Shown here in pieces: positions 8,201-16,390 of a stretch of 64,000 bases of DNA; the stretch's first letter is position 1; each line of letters starts with the position of its first letter. A model generated the notes under the pieces. The model worked only from the letters and a program-made list of their open reading frames with translations, searched no databases and was not told the DNA's origin. This stretch comes from Fictibacillus enclensis (GTDB lineage Bacteria; Bacillota; Bacilli; Bacillales; Fictibacillaceae): NCBI RefSeq assembly GCF_001457035.1, contig NZ_KQ758618.1, positions 248,001 through 312,000 of the forward strand, given 5' to 3'. A program made the position numbers and the translations under genes.

Positions 8201-9013
8201 ATGTCCAGGCTGCACGCTGAAAATTTGACGGTTACATACGGTGAAAGGGATATAGTGAAGAATCTCGGAGTTTCCATTCCGGATGGACAAATTACGGCGA
8301 TTATCGGGCCAAACGGCTGCGGAAAGTCAACGCTTTTGAAAACGTTGTCCCGTATTTTGAACCCGAAAACCGGCATGGTGTATCTCGACGGGAAAGGAAT
8401 CAGTAAAGAACCAACGAAGAAAATTGCTCAAAAGATGGCGATTTTGCCTCAGTCCCCGGACGCACCTGAAGGACTGACAGTGGGTGAGCTTGTTTCCTAC
8501 GGAAGATTTCCTTATCAAAAAGGTCTGGGAAAACTTACGAAAAAGGATTACGAGGTCATTGACTGGGCGCTTCAAGTTACCGGCATCCATGAATTTAAGG
8601 ACCGTCCGGTAGACGCCCTCTCAGGCGGACAGCGTCAGCGGGTATGGATTGCGATGGCTTTGGCGCAGGAAACAGACATCATCTTATTGGATGAACCGAC
8701 CACGTACTTGGATATGTGCCACCAGCTCGAAGTTCTTGAACTGTTGGACCACTTGCACAGAGTGGAAAAACGGACGATCGTGATGGTGATTCATGACCTG
8801 AACCACGCGGCCCGCTTTGCTCATCACATGGTGGCGATGAAAGACGGCTCGATTCAGAATGAGGGTACACCTGAAGAGGTGATGACACGCCAGGTGCTTC
8901 GAAACGTATTCAATATCGATGCCGAAATCGGTATTGACCCAAGAACGAGGAAGCCGGTGTGTCTGACATACGATATTATAAAGCCTGTTGAGCTTGTTGA
9001 GAACTTGGCGTAA
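8201..9013 (+). CDS. Iron-siderophore ABC importer, ATPase (FhuC/YusV-like)
   Basis: A 270-residue ATPase of the iron-siderophore/B12 import type. Walker A GPNGCGKSTL near residue 37, signature LSGGQRQR near 137, Walker B IILLDEPTTYLD near 160 and the switch histidine in VIHDLNHA. ATG 8201 has AGGAGG eight bases before it; the TTG one codon earlier is less likely. It is the first gene of a four-gene set with its own binding protein and two permeases, so it probably energises that importer; YusV-type ATPases can also serve other importers. Confidence 0.9.
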   Translation: MSRLHAENLTVTYGERDIVKNLGVSIPDGQITAIIGPNGCGKSTLLKTLSRILNPKTGMVYLDGKGISKEPTKKIAQKMAILPQSPDAPEGLTVGELVSYGRFPYQKGLGKLTKKDYEVIDWALQVTGIHEFKDRPVDALSGGQRQRVWIAMALAQETDIILLDEPTTYLDMCHQLEVLELLDHLHRVEKRTIVMVIHDLNHAARFAHHMVAMKDGSIQNEGTPEEVMTRQVLRNVFNIDAEIGIDPRTRKPVCLTYDIIKPVELVENLA

Positions 9014-9041
9014 TCTTGCGCCTTTCTTTTTTACCTTCAAT

Positions 9042-9056
9042 TGAGAATGATTATTA
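9042..9056 (+). promoter_or_regulatory. Second Fur box, before the binding-protein gene
   Basis: TGAGAAT-G-ATTATTA is a 7-1-7 Fur-like site in the 71-base gap between the ATPase and binding-protein genes. It suggests an additional iron-regulated promoter inside the cluster. Confidence 0.7.
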
Positions 9057-9084
9057 TTGATAAAGTATAGGGGGAACTTGTAAG

Positions 9085-10023
9085 ATGAAAAAGCATACAA
9101 AAAAACTGTTTATTGGCTTGATGGCCGTCGTTCTTATACTGGCGCTATCAGCTTGCGGCAATAAAACGGAAGAAAATACTGATTCTGGTAAAAAAGAATC
9201 CAAAACAAGAATCTATAAAGGCGAAAATGGCGATGTAAAAGTTCCGGCCCATCCAAAGCGTGTGGCCATGATGGCAGCGACATATGCAGGAAACCTGCTT
9301 GAGCTGGGAATTACGCCTGTAGCCGTTAACGAATATCCGAAGCAAAACAAATTTTACGGAAATAAATTGGACAATGCGGAAGTGGTGACAGCCGATTCTT
9401 ATGAAAAGCTTCTCGAGCTCAATCCTGATTTGATTATTACCTACTCCGATGATAAAAACCTCAAGAAATACAAAGAGATTGCACCAACCGTCACCATGAC
9501 GTACGACAAATATGACTACCTTGAGCAGCATGTTGAAATCGGAAAAATGGTAGGTAAAGAAAAGGAAGCAAAAGCATGGGTAAAAGAGTGGAAGAAAGAA
9601 GCCGCTGATGCCCGTGAAAAAGTACAATCTGCCATCGGTAAAGATAAAACGTTTATGGTTATGGAAGCCTATGGAAAAGACATGTATGTTTACGGAAAGA
9701 ACTGGGGACGCGGAACTGAGGTTATTTACCAGGCACTGGGACTAAAAGCACCTAAGAAGCTGCAAGAAGATGTGTTCGGGCCTGGCTGGAAAGCGATCTC
9801 TACGGAAGTCATTCCAAAATACGCAGGTGATTATATTTTTGTAGGAACGGGTACAGGGAATCCTGACAATTCCTTTATGAAGTCAAACGTATGGAAACAA
9901 CTTCCTGCTGTAAAAAACGGACATGCGATCAAATTTGATTCAGAATCGTTCTACTTCAATGACCCGATTTCCCTTGAAAAAGAACTGGACTTTGTCGTAA
10001 ATGAACTCACGAAAAAGAACTAA
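9085..10023 (+). CDS. Iron-hydroxamate binding lipoprotein, FhuD-like
   Basis: A 312-residue cluster-A solute-binding lipoprotein. A signal peptide is followed by the lipobox LSACG (Cys around 26). The mature part resembles Staphylococcus FhuD2: TPVAVNEYPKQN, LLELNPDLIITYSD, KKYKEIAPTVTMTYDK, YGKNWGRGTEVIYQALGL and FGPGWKAIS. In FhuD-type proteins this region binds hydroxamate siderophores such as ferrichrome or ferrioxamine. The exact ligand is not readable. It is anchored outside the membrane and delivers ligand to the two permeases encoded immediately downstream. Confidence 0.88.
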   Translation: MKKHTKKLFIGLMAVVLILALSACGNKTEENTDSGKKESKTRIYKGENGDVKVPAHPKRVAMMAATYAGNLLELGITPVAVNEYPKQNKFYGNKLDNAEVVTADSYEKLLELNPDLIITYSDDKNLKKYKEIAPTVTMTYDKYDYLEQHVEIGKMVGKEKEAKAWVKEWKKEAADAREKVQSAIGKDKTFMVMEAYGKDMYVYGKNWGRGTEVIYQALGLKAPKKLQEDVFGPGWKAISTEVIPKYAGDYIFVGTGTGNPDNSFMKSNVWKQLPAVKNGHAIKFDSESFYFNDPISLEKELDFVVNELTKKN

Positions 10024-10050
10024 ATCGCATTAAGAAAAGGGTAGCAAGCT

Positions 10051-11091
10051 ATGTTCAAGACAAAAACCAAACAAATTAAAGATCATACTGTATATTCTCG
10101 GCCGACAGCAGGAACAGCCATCCTGCTGCTCGGCCTTGTTCTGCTTCTTATAAGTGTCGGGGTAGCTATTTCGGTCGGAGCGGCGAAGATCAATGTTCTT
10201 ACCGTTTGGAATGCCGTTTTAAATTATGACCCTGGCAGGGAAGCCGACCGGATCATTGTCAGTCTTCGTTTGCCAAGAGAGCTCGGAGCAGCGGTGGTTG
10301 GAGCGGCTTTTGCCGTCAGCGGTGCAATCATGCAGGGGATGACCCGCAATCCGCTTGCAGATCCGGGGTTACTCGGGTTGAATGCCGGAGCTAGTTTTGC
10401 TCTTGCCTGTGTGTTTGCGTTTTACTCAGGAGCAGACTATTTAACGGTCATGATAATCTCCTTTATCGGTGCGGGTATTGGAGCGGGAATGGTATTTGGC
10501 CTGGGATCGATGAGGAGAGGCGGACTTTCTCCGATCCGCATTACGCTTGCCGGTGCCGCAGTTTCCGCCCTTCTTTCGTCATTGGGAGAAGGCATCGCGT
10601 TATACTTTAAGCTTTCGCAAGACCTTGCCTTTTGGACGGCCGGCGGGGTATCGGGCACCAGTTGGACACAGCTTAAGATTATCGTTCCCGTGGTTGTGGT
10701 GGGAATTGTGGTCGCTGTCCTGTTTTCAAGGCAATTGACGATGCTTAGTTTTGGTGAAGAAGTAGCAAAAGGGCTGGGACAGAATACGCTGCTCACGAAA
10801 ATCGTTTTGATGACCGTGGTGCTGATTCTGGCTGGTGCAGCCGTGTCACTGGTGGGTGCTATTGCCTTTGTGGGACTAATGGTTCCGCATATTGTCAGGT
10901 TTTTGGTTGGCACGGATTATCGCTGGATCATTCCTTGTTCCGCCGTATTTGGAAGTGTGCTGATGGTTTTGGCCGACACCTTCGGGCGGGTAATCAATGC
11001 GCCCTATGAGACCCCTGTGGGAGCGGTCGTGGCGATGATTGGTGTTCCGTTTTTCCTCTACCTTGCCAGAAGGGGAGGAATGAGCCGTTGA
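10051..11091 (+). CDS. Iron-siderophore ABC permease (FhuB-like)
   Basis: A 346-residue FecCD-family permease with about nine or ten hydrophobic helices. Family landmarks: LRLPRELGAAVVGAAFAVSGAIMQGMTRNPLADPGLLG near residues 75-110, and GAIAFVGLMVPHIVR near 275, the loop that contacts the ATPase. RBS-like AAAGGGTAGCAAGCT precedes ATG 10051. The stop overlaps the next ATG (TGATG at 11089-11093), so the two permeases are coupled and should form a heterodimer. Confidence 0.9.
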   Translation: MFKTKTKQIKDHTVYSRPTAGTAILLLGLVLLLISVGVAISVGAAKINVLTVWNAVLNYDPGREADRIIVSLRLPRELGAAVVGAAFAVSGAIMQGMTRNPLADPGLLGLNAGASFALACVFAFYSGADYLTVMIISFIGAGIGAGMVFGLGSMRRGGLSPIRITLAGAAVSALLSSLGEGIALYFKLSQDLAFWTAGGVSGTSWTQLKIIVPVVVVGIVVAVLFSRQLTMLSFGEEVAKGLGQNTLLTKIVLMTVVLILAGAAVSLVGAIAFVGLMVPHIVRFLVGTDYRWIIPCSAVFGSVLMVLADTFGRVINAPYETPVGAVVAMIGVPFFLYLARRGGMSR

Positions 11092-12095
11092 TGAATCCCG
11101 GTCATGCAAAAAAGGTGCGTATAACAACCATCTTCGCGATCGTGCTTTTGATCGCCGTGTTTATTGTAAGTGTGGCAACCGGTTTTGCCTCACTCACCCC
11201 AACAGAGCTGTTTCGGACGATTTTCGGGCAGGGAACACCGAAAGAAAATCTTATTTTGTTTGAGTTCAGGCTGCCGCGTATTTTTGTAGCAATCCTTGCT
11301 GGAATGGGCCTCGCGGTTTCAGGTGCCATTCTTCAAAGTTTAACGAAAAATCCGCTGTCAGATCCGGGCATCCTCGGTATAAATGCCGGTGCCGGACTGA
11401 TGGTGGTCGTTTACATTATGTTCTTTACTGTGGAATCCTCCAGTTCGCTGTATATTCTTCCGCTTTTTGCTCTGGCAGGAGGGGGGGCAACCGCAGCGAT
11501 CATCTATATCATGTCTTACAAAAAAGGGGAGGGGGTTGAACCGGCACGACTTGTGCTTGTGGGAGTCGGTTTGGCAGCCGCTCTCGCGGGAGCTACCCTT
11601 ACCCTGGCGACCAGGCTGGATATGGAGAACTACGCGTTCATGGCCAATTGGCTCGCAGGGCGGATTTGGGGTGATGATTGGGTTTTCGTCCTTTCATTGC
11701 TTCCCTGGATTTTATTGCTATTTCCGCTATCCATGGTTAAATCAAATGTATTGAACATGCTGAACTTGAACGAAAACGTGGCGATTGGGACTGGTGTGAA
11801 TGCCGGAAGAGAACGAATTGTGCTGATCATCATCGCTGTTGCCCTTGCTTCAGCGTCAGTGGCTGTCAGCGGCGGCATTGCCTTTGTGGGCCTTATGGCT
11901 CCGCATATCGCAAGGTCACTCGTCGGTCCGCGGCACCAATCCTTTCTGCCGCTGGCAGCGCTGATCGGAGCGATTCTGCTTCTGGCCGCGGATACGATTG
12001 GAAGAATCATTCTTGATCCAAGCGGCATTCCGGCTGGAATTATCGTAACTTTAATTGGAGCGCCATATTTTATGTACCTGTTGGCGAGAAAATAA
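11091..12095 (+). CDS. Iron-siderophore ABC permease (FhuG-like)
   Basis: A 334-residue second FecCD permease. LRLPRIFVA-type (here FRLPRIFVAILAGMGLAVSGA) and SGGIAFVGLMAPHIARSLVG segments match the family. The start is the ATG at 11091 that overlaps the previous stop, with AGGGGAGG about ten bases upstream; the TTG one codon before is possible. Last gene of the Fur-boxed importer. Confidence 0.9.
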   Translation: MNPGHAKKVRITTIFAIVLLIAVFIVSVATGFASLTPTELFRTIFGQGTPKENLILFEFRLPRIFVAILAGMGLAVSGAILQSLTKNPLSDPGILGINAGAGLMVVVYIMFFTVESSSSLYILPLFALAGGGATAAIIYIMSYKKGEGVEPARLVLVGVGLAAALAGATLTLATRLDMENYAFMANWLAGRIWGDDWVFVLSLLPWILLLFPLSMVKSNVLNMLNLNENVAIGTGVNAGRERIVLIIIAVALASASVAVSGGIAFVGLMAPHIARSLVGPRHQSFLPLAALIGAILLLAADTIGRIILDPSGIPAGIIVTLIGAPYFMYLLARK

Positions 12096-12110
12096 GTGAT
12101 GCATGAAGCT

Positions 12111-12140
12111 GAGGCTGGTATTTAACCGGCCTCTCTTTTA
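12111..12140 (+). terminator. Terminator of the siderophore importer
   Basis: GAGGCTGGTatttaACCGGCCTC hairpin followed by TCTTTTA. Confidence 0.7.
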
Positions 12141-12153
12141 TAGGATGTAAAAG

Positions 12154-12200
12154 TTGACATGATCAGTTGATTGCCATATTATTATGTAGACCGATCACTA
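12154..12200 (+). promoter_or_regulatory. lmrA-like promoter with operator
   Basis: TTGACA at 12154-12159, a 17-base spacer and TATTAT at 12177-12182. The partly symmetric tagaccgatcacta at 12187-12200 covers the start region and resembles the tagacc-type sites of LmrA/YxaF regulators, so autorepression is likely. Confidence 0.6.
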
Positions 12201-12219
12201 TAATTTCGAGGTGGGAAAT

Positions 12220-12798
12220 GTGGCTAATAAAAAGGAAAGCACGAGGAATTGTATATTAGGTACTGCTTCCCGTCTGTTTCAATGCCAAGGATACCATGGA
12301 ACAGGTTTGAAGCAGATCATAGAGGAAAGCGGAGCACCGAAAGGCTCCATTTATTATCATTTTCCAGACGGTAAAGAAGAGATTGCTCTTGAAGCGATTG
12401 AATTGATGAAACAGCATGTACTGCAGGCAGCAAAAATGGATTTAAGCGGCAAGGGATCAGCTGTAGAAGGCTTTGTGCATCATATTGAGAAGGTTTCTTT
12501 TTTATTTGATTCTGAACAGAAGACCACGGGATTGCCCATCGGACTGATTGCTTCGGAAACAGCTGAATCCAATCCGAAACTCCGTGAAGCCTGTAATTCC
12601 GCTTTTTCAAACTGGCAGTCTTTGTACGCTGAGGTACTTGTGGGATTCGGTTTTAATGAAAATAAAGCAGCCGATTTGGGTGTGACCATTAATGCGCTGA
12701 TTGAAGGAGGCTGTATTTTATCGATGACAAATGGCAGTGGGGAACCATTGCGTTCAATTGCAAAGCAAATACCATTTTTGCTTATGAATGAAGAATAA
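12220..12798 (+). CDS. TetR-family repressor, LmrA/YxaF-like
   Basis: A TetR regulator of about 192 residues. Helix-turn-helix TASRLFQCQGYHGTGLKQIIEESGAPKGSIYYHF near the N-terminus is characteristic of the LmrA/QacR-like bacilli group; the C-terminal ligand domain has GLPIGLIASETAESNPKLREAC. In B. subtilis LmrA represses itself and the efflux gene lmrB; the same gene pair is present here with a 35-base gap. GTG 12220 is chosen because AGGTGG lies five bases before it and the length matches LmrA; GTG 12211 is the alternative. Confidence 0.85.
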   Translation: MANKKESTRNCILGTASRLFQCQGYHGTGLKQIIEESGAPKGSIYYHFPDGKEEIALEAIELMKQHVLQAAKMDLSGKGSAVEGFVHHIEKVSFLFDSEQKTTGLPIGLIASETAESNPKLREACNSAFSNWQSLYAEVLVGFGFNENKAADLGVTINALIEGGCILSMTNGSGEPLRSIAKQIPFLLMNEE

Positions 12799-12833
12799 AG
12801 AAAAAGTATCACTAGTATAGGGGGAATAAAAAA

Positions 12834-14288
12834 ATGGCATCTGAATCACAAGTAACCGCCAGTGAAAGCGGTCTTGATCATATAAAAGTAACACCCGTAA
12901 TCATCTCTTTTGTGGTAGCCGGGTTTATCGGGTTATTCAGTGAAACAGCCTTAAATATGGCGTTAAGCCATTTAATTCATAGTCTGGGAATCCACGAAAC
13001 GACAGCACAATGGCTGACAACGGGGTATTTGCTTACCCTCGGGATCCTGGTTCCTGTATCTGGCATTATTCTGCAATGGTTCACGACCCGGCAGCTGTTT
13101 ATTACTTCACTGATATTTTCAATTATAGGTACATTTATAGCCGCTATAGCACCTGCCTTCAGCGTATTGATGATCGCACGCGTTGTGCAGGCACTTGGAA
13201 CCGCATTGCTGTTGCCGCTCATGTTTAATACGATCTTATTCATTGTGCCGCCTTATAAACGGGGAAAAATCATGGGGATTATAGGTTTGGTGATCATGTT
13301 TGCCCCGGCAGTAGGTCCAACACTGTCCGGCCTGATTCTTAAGAATCTAACATGGCACTGGATCTTCTGGATATCGCTTCCTCTCTTAGTGATGGCCCTC
13401 ATTTTTGGTCTGTTTTTTATGCAAAATGTAACAACACCAACTAAACCAAAAATTGATTTGATTTCTATCGTACTATCCTCTATTGGATTTGGTGGGATTG
13501 TATATGGATTCAGTTCTGCTGGAGAAAGCGGCGGATGGAGCAGCACGCCGGTCATTATTGCACTTGTCGTTGGTGCGATTGGCCTGCTTTTATTTGTCAC
13601 TCGCCAGCTGAACATGGAAAAGCCAATGCTGAATCTGAAAGCTTTCCGCTATCCGATGTTCTCGCTTGGCGTGCTTATGGTTATTGTAAGCATGATGGTT
13701 ATTTTGTCTTCCATGATCCTATTACCGCTTTACCTTCAAACTTCTTTGGCACTAAGCACATTTGCCGCAGGGCTTCTTCTCCTTCCAGGAGGTGTGATCA
13801 ATGGTCTTCTGTCTCCTGTTATGGGAAGTCTTTTTGATAAATTTGGACCTAAGTGGCTCGTGATCTCCGGACTGGTGATTACCCTGGGGTCCATGCTTGG
13901 CTTTTCAAGAATCACATTGGACACAACTTCAGGAAAGATTGTCATTCTGCACATTTTAATGATGGTCGGAGTTTCTATGGTGATGATGCCCGCCCAAACG
14001 AATGGCTTGAATCAGCTTCCCAAGGAATTATATCCGGACGGAACGGCGATCATGAATACCCTGCAGCAAGTGGCTGGGGCAATCGGAACCGCAGTTGCGA
14101 TTTCTATTTTATCTTCTGGGGTACAGCGTTATATGGAAACAACCGATGATAAGACCAACCCGTTGAATCCGCTTCTTGCTTTTACAGAAGGGGTACAGCA
14201 GGCATTTCTATTTGCGATTATCATTACGATTGTCGGATTGATCATTTCATTCTTCATCAAGCGTGTAAAAGTCTATCGAGAAGCGTAA
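12834..14288 (+). CDS. DHA2-family drug efflux transporter, LmrB-like
   Basis: A 484-residue major-facilitator protein of the 14-helix DHA2 (EmrB/QacA) group, expected to exchange drugs for protons at the membrane. MALSHLIHSLGI, TAQWLTTGYLLTLGILVPVSG (motif C region), VVQALGTALLLPLMF and FAPAVGPTLSGLIL (antiporter motif) are visible. LmrB of B. subtilis gives lincomycin/puromycin resistance. It lies directly after the LmrA-like repressor, with RBS TAGGGGGAA. Confidence 0.85.
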   Translation: MASESQVTASESGLDHIKVTPVIISFVVAGFIGLFSETALNMALSHLIHSLGIHETTAQWLTTGYLLTLGILVPVSGIILQWFTTRQLFITSLIFSIIGTFIAAIAPAFSVLMIARVVQALGTALLLPLMFNTILFIVPPYKRGKIMGIIGLVIMFAPAVGPTLSGLILKNLTWHWIFWISLPLLVMALIFGLFFMQNVTTPTKPKIDLISIVLSSIGFGGIVYGFSSAGESGGWSSTPVIIALVVGAIGLLLFVTRQLNMEKPMLNLKAFRYPMFSLGVLMVIVSMMVILSSMILLPLYLQTSLALSTFAAGLLLLPGGVINGLLSPVMGSLFDKFGPKWLVISGLVITLGSMLGFSRITLDTTSGKIVILHILMMVGVSMVMMPAQTNGLNQLPKELYPDGTAIMNTLQQVAGAIGTAVAISILSSGVQRYMETTDDKTNPLNPLLAFTEGVQQAFLFAIIITIVGLIISFFIKRVKVYREA

Positions 14289-14297
14289 TTTTGTTTA

Positions 14298-14329
14298 GAG
14301 TGAGTGCCTATGGTGCTCACTCTTTTTTT
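14298..14329 (+). terminator. lmrB-like terminator
   Basis: gagtgagtgcc/ggtgctcactc stem followed by a run of seven Ts. Confidence 0.85.
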
Positions 14330-14413
14330 CTCACCAAATTTTAATCTTTCTCCAAAGTTGTTCTAATGTGGCATGGGTAGGATTTAATCATAACTACTAA
14401 GGAGGAATATAGG

Positions 14414-14553
14414 ATGAAAAAGAAAACGAAAATGATGACAGGTGCATTGGCTTTATCTCTTTTAACGTAGAGATCTTTCATCCTTTCAATGAGCAGCAAA
14501 TCATCTGGGCAAACCGGGAAGGGTTAAAGCATAGATTACGGTCCATTCAATAA
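14414..14553 (+). pseudogene. Collapsed gene: signal peptide joined to an unrelated tail
   Basis: ATG 14414, behind AAGGAGGA, begins a perfect secretion signal (MKKKTKMMTGALALSLL) that hits TAG after 18 codons. A second frame then runs on to TAA 14551-14553 with the C-terminal-looking sequence VEIFHPFNEQQIIWANREGL. The middle of one gene, or of two, has been deleted with a frameshift. The family is not identified. Confidence 0.45.
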
Positions 14554-14562
14554 ATAAAAAAA

Positions 14563-14594
14563 ATGAGAGCCTCAGCTTAGTTGAGGCTCTCATT
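14563..14594. terminator. Bidirectional terminator
   Basis: atgagagcctca/tgaggctctcat 12-bp stem with A-rich and T-rich flanks, between the remnant and the convergent monooxygenase gene. Confidence 0.8.
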
Positions 14595-14597
14595 TTG

Positions 14598-14891
14598 TTA
14601 TTTAACTTGCTGGGCATTAAATACTTTTACATCGAGTGGACGGATTAAATAGTTTTGGGCTTTGCCGACAAACTGAGTGAAATGGCTGCTCTTGTTGTGA
14701 GCGTCTACTGCCTCTAAGTCTTTCCATCCTTCTACCATGAGGTAAGCACTGTCTTCCACGGTATCTTTAAAAAGTTCATAAGACACATTGCCGCTCTCTT
14801 CCTGAGATGCGGAGATCAACTGTTGTACTTCTGCAAGAAATTCTTCTTCCTTTGTTGGATTAACGAACATTTTTGCGTGAATTAATATCAT
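14598..14891 (-). CDS. Antibiotic-biosynthesis-monooxygenase (ABM) domain protein
   Basis: A 97-residue ABM-family protein (dimeric alpha-beta barrel), beginning MILIHAKMFVNPTKEEEFL and containing SYELFKDTVEDSAYLMVEGWKD. Relatives include quinol monooxygenases (YgiN type); here a role in quinone or reactive-electrophile handling is inferred from the adjacent nitroreductase and MarR genes. ATG 14891 has AAAGGGGAG just upstream; a longer frame to 14945 overlaps the nitroreductase and is unlikely. Confidence 0.8.
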   Translation of the reverse strand: MILIHAKMFVNPTKEEEFLAEVQQLISASQEESGNVSYELFKDTVEDSAYLMVEGWKDLEAVDAHNKSSHFTQFVGKAQNYLIRPLDVKVFNAQQVK

Positions 14892-14919
14892 TATTATTCT
14901 CCCCTTTGTAAATGTTGGA

Positions 14920-15555
14920 TTATTTCCATTCTGCCACTTTTTCAACAGGTAAGCGAACAGATTCGTATCCGGGATTTGCTGCTTTTCCGATGGAAATCAG
15001 CATAACCGGTACATACCGGTCCTTGTCCAATCCAAAGGCTTCAGCAATTTGGTCTTTTTCATAACCGCCGATCGGGCATGTATCATAGCCATGCGCACGG
15101 GCAGCCAGCATAAGACTCATGGATACAATTCCACCATCGACGAGAACAACGTCTTTATTGTCTGCGGGATCGATGGTTTCAAAGTGAGCAGAAAGCTTTT
15201 CCATCATTTGTTCTTTCACTTCTTGTGGCATAAATCCTTGTTCAACCGCATTGCTGTAAATTTCTTCTCCGTTGTCAAAGTTGTTCAGATCGCCAAAGAC
15301 TGCGATCATAGCAGCTGATGTTTCTACCTGAGAAGAATTGAATTTCGCCAAAGGCAATAGGGTTTGTTTGGCTTCGTCGCTTTCAATGACTAGAAAACGC
15401 CAAGGCTGCATGTTGGTAGAAGAAGGCGCCAACGTCGCTTTTGACAGGATTTCTGTCATTTCTTCTTTGCTGATTTTAACAGAAGGATCGTAATAACGGA
15501 TCGAACGGCGTCCTGTTAGGATTTCATTATAGTCATTGATGAGTGTTGTATTCAT
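14920..15555 (-). CDS. Nitroreductase-family protein (MhqN/YodC-like)
   Basis: A 211-residue FMN-dependent NAD(P)H nitroreductase. RRSIRYYDPSVKISKEEM, LAPSSTNMQPWRFLVIE and the C-terminal GYDTCPIGGYEKDQIAEAFGLD are family hallmarks for FMN and substrate binding. In B. subtilis MhqN and YodC are induced by quinones and are controlled by MarR-type regulators. Here the gene lies between an ABM protein and a MarR gene on the same strand, 44 bases after the latter. ATG 15555 has AAAGGAG nine bases upstream. Confidence 0.87.
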   Translation of the reverse strand: MNTTLINDYNEILTGRRSIRYYDPSVKISKEEMTEILSKATLAPSSTNMQPWRFLVIESDEAKQTLLPLAKFNSSQVETSAAMIAVFGDLNNFDNGEEIYSNAVEQGFMPQEVKEQMMEKLSAHFETIDPADNKDVVLVDGGIVSMSLMLAARAHGYDTCPIGGYEKDQIAEAFGLDKDRYVPVMLISIGKAANPGYESVRLPVEKVAEWK

Positions 15556-15599
15556 GAGTACATTCTCCTTTATTTATGCTGTTCTAAGGTGTCTGAAGG

Positions 15600-16034
15600 T
15601 TAACCTTCAATTTGTTCGGCGTTCTGCTGCATGCGCTGAAGCATGTCAACAAGTACAGGGAGTTCTTTTTCTGTAAAACCTTGAAGAAGGTTGGTGACAA
15701 ACTGATCCCTTTCCTTTCGATAGGAAAGGATTTTGCTGCGGCCCTGCTCCGTCAAGCTTACAAGGGTGACGCGGTTATCCTGCGGGTTCTTTCTGCGGTT
15801 CACCATTCCTGAAGCCTCCAGTTGTTTTAAATGCCTGGTGACCGCTGCGTTATCAATGTGCACCACTTTTTGCAGCGTTGTTTGGCTGATCTCTTCCGCA
15901 TCATATAAATGCTGAAGAAGCTCCAGGCGGGACTGGCTGATCCCGGTACAACGTTCAAACTTGGGACTGATCTGGTAGTGAAGCTCCCGTAATATATAAG
16001 CAATTTGCGCTTTTGACGCGCATGAATGGTCCAT
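15600..16034 (-). CDS. MarR-family repressor
   Basis: A 144-residue MarR regulator with winged helix SQTTLQKVVHIDNAAVTRHLKQLEASGMVNRRKNPQDNRVTLVSLTEQG. A cysteine at position 5 (MDHSCASK) and one near 28 could be redox sensors, as in quinone-responsive MarR/DUF24 regulators; this is inference. It heads the minus-strand MarR-nitroreductase-ABM group and has a perfect palindrome upstream, which fits autoregulation. RBS GAGGAG precedes ATG 16034. Confidence 0.87.
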   Translation of the reverse strand: MDHSCASKAQIAYILRELHYQISPKFERCTGISQSRLELLQHLYDAEEISQTTLQKVVHIDNAAVTRHLKQLEASGMVNRRKNPQDNRVTLVSLTEQGRSKILSYRKERDQFVTNLLQGFTEKELPVLVDMLQRMQQNAEQIEG

Positions 16035-16093
16035 GGAATCTCCTCTTTCCTATCCAAAAAATAGAGTGAAGGGATAATCTTTGATACCTCAAT

Positions 16094-16109
16094 GTTTGAT
16101 ACGTCAAAC
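16094..16109. promoter_or_regulatory. MarR operator palindrome
   Basis: GTTTGATACGTCAAAC is a 16-base inverted repeat with perfect 6-bp arms, 60 bases before the MarR start. A half copy, tttgatac, lies at 16080-16087. Confidence 0.65.
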
Positions 16110-16248
16110 AATATAACGCGATTAAAATATTTTGTCAACAAGAGTGTTTTAAAGTTAAGGATTTATTAAGCTTCACGAATTAAACTTTGTTTATACCTCA
16201 TGAAGAACAGAGATCTACTGAACTTTTAAATACAGGAGTGTGTGATAA

Positions 16249-16323
16249 CTGAATAAAAAAGTGAAGTGGTCGGTCATCTCCGTTAGCGCAGTGACGGAGG
16301 AACCATTTATCTTGGAGCTGTAA
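16249..16323 (+). pseudogene. N-terminal gene remnant
   Basis: After AGGAGTGTG a CTG-led frame reads LNKKVKWSVISVSAV, like the beginning of a secreted or membrane protein, then runs into TEEPFILEL and stops at 16321-16323. Probably the stub of a deleted gene. Nothing else is seen in 16142-16353. Confidence 0.35.
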
Positions 16324-16353
16324 TGATACGTGCAAAAAACTTAGTCATTGATA

Positions 16354-16387
16354 AAAAAAGCCCGCGGCATACACCGTGGGCATTTTT
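16354..16387 (-). terminator. Bidirectional terminator near yerO-like gene
   Basis: gcccgcgg/accgtgggc hairpin with poly-A before it and poly-T after it, just beyond the stop of the minus-strand TetR gene. Confidence 0.75.
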
Positions 16388-16390
16388 TAT

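Noticed and set aside
13000-14290. Several open frames on both strands inside the lmrB-like gene
   Set aside because: They follow codon bias of the real gene and show no family features or start signals.
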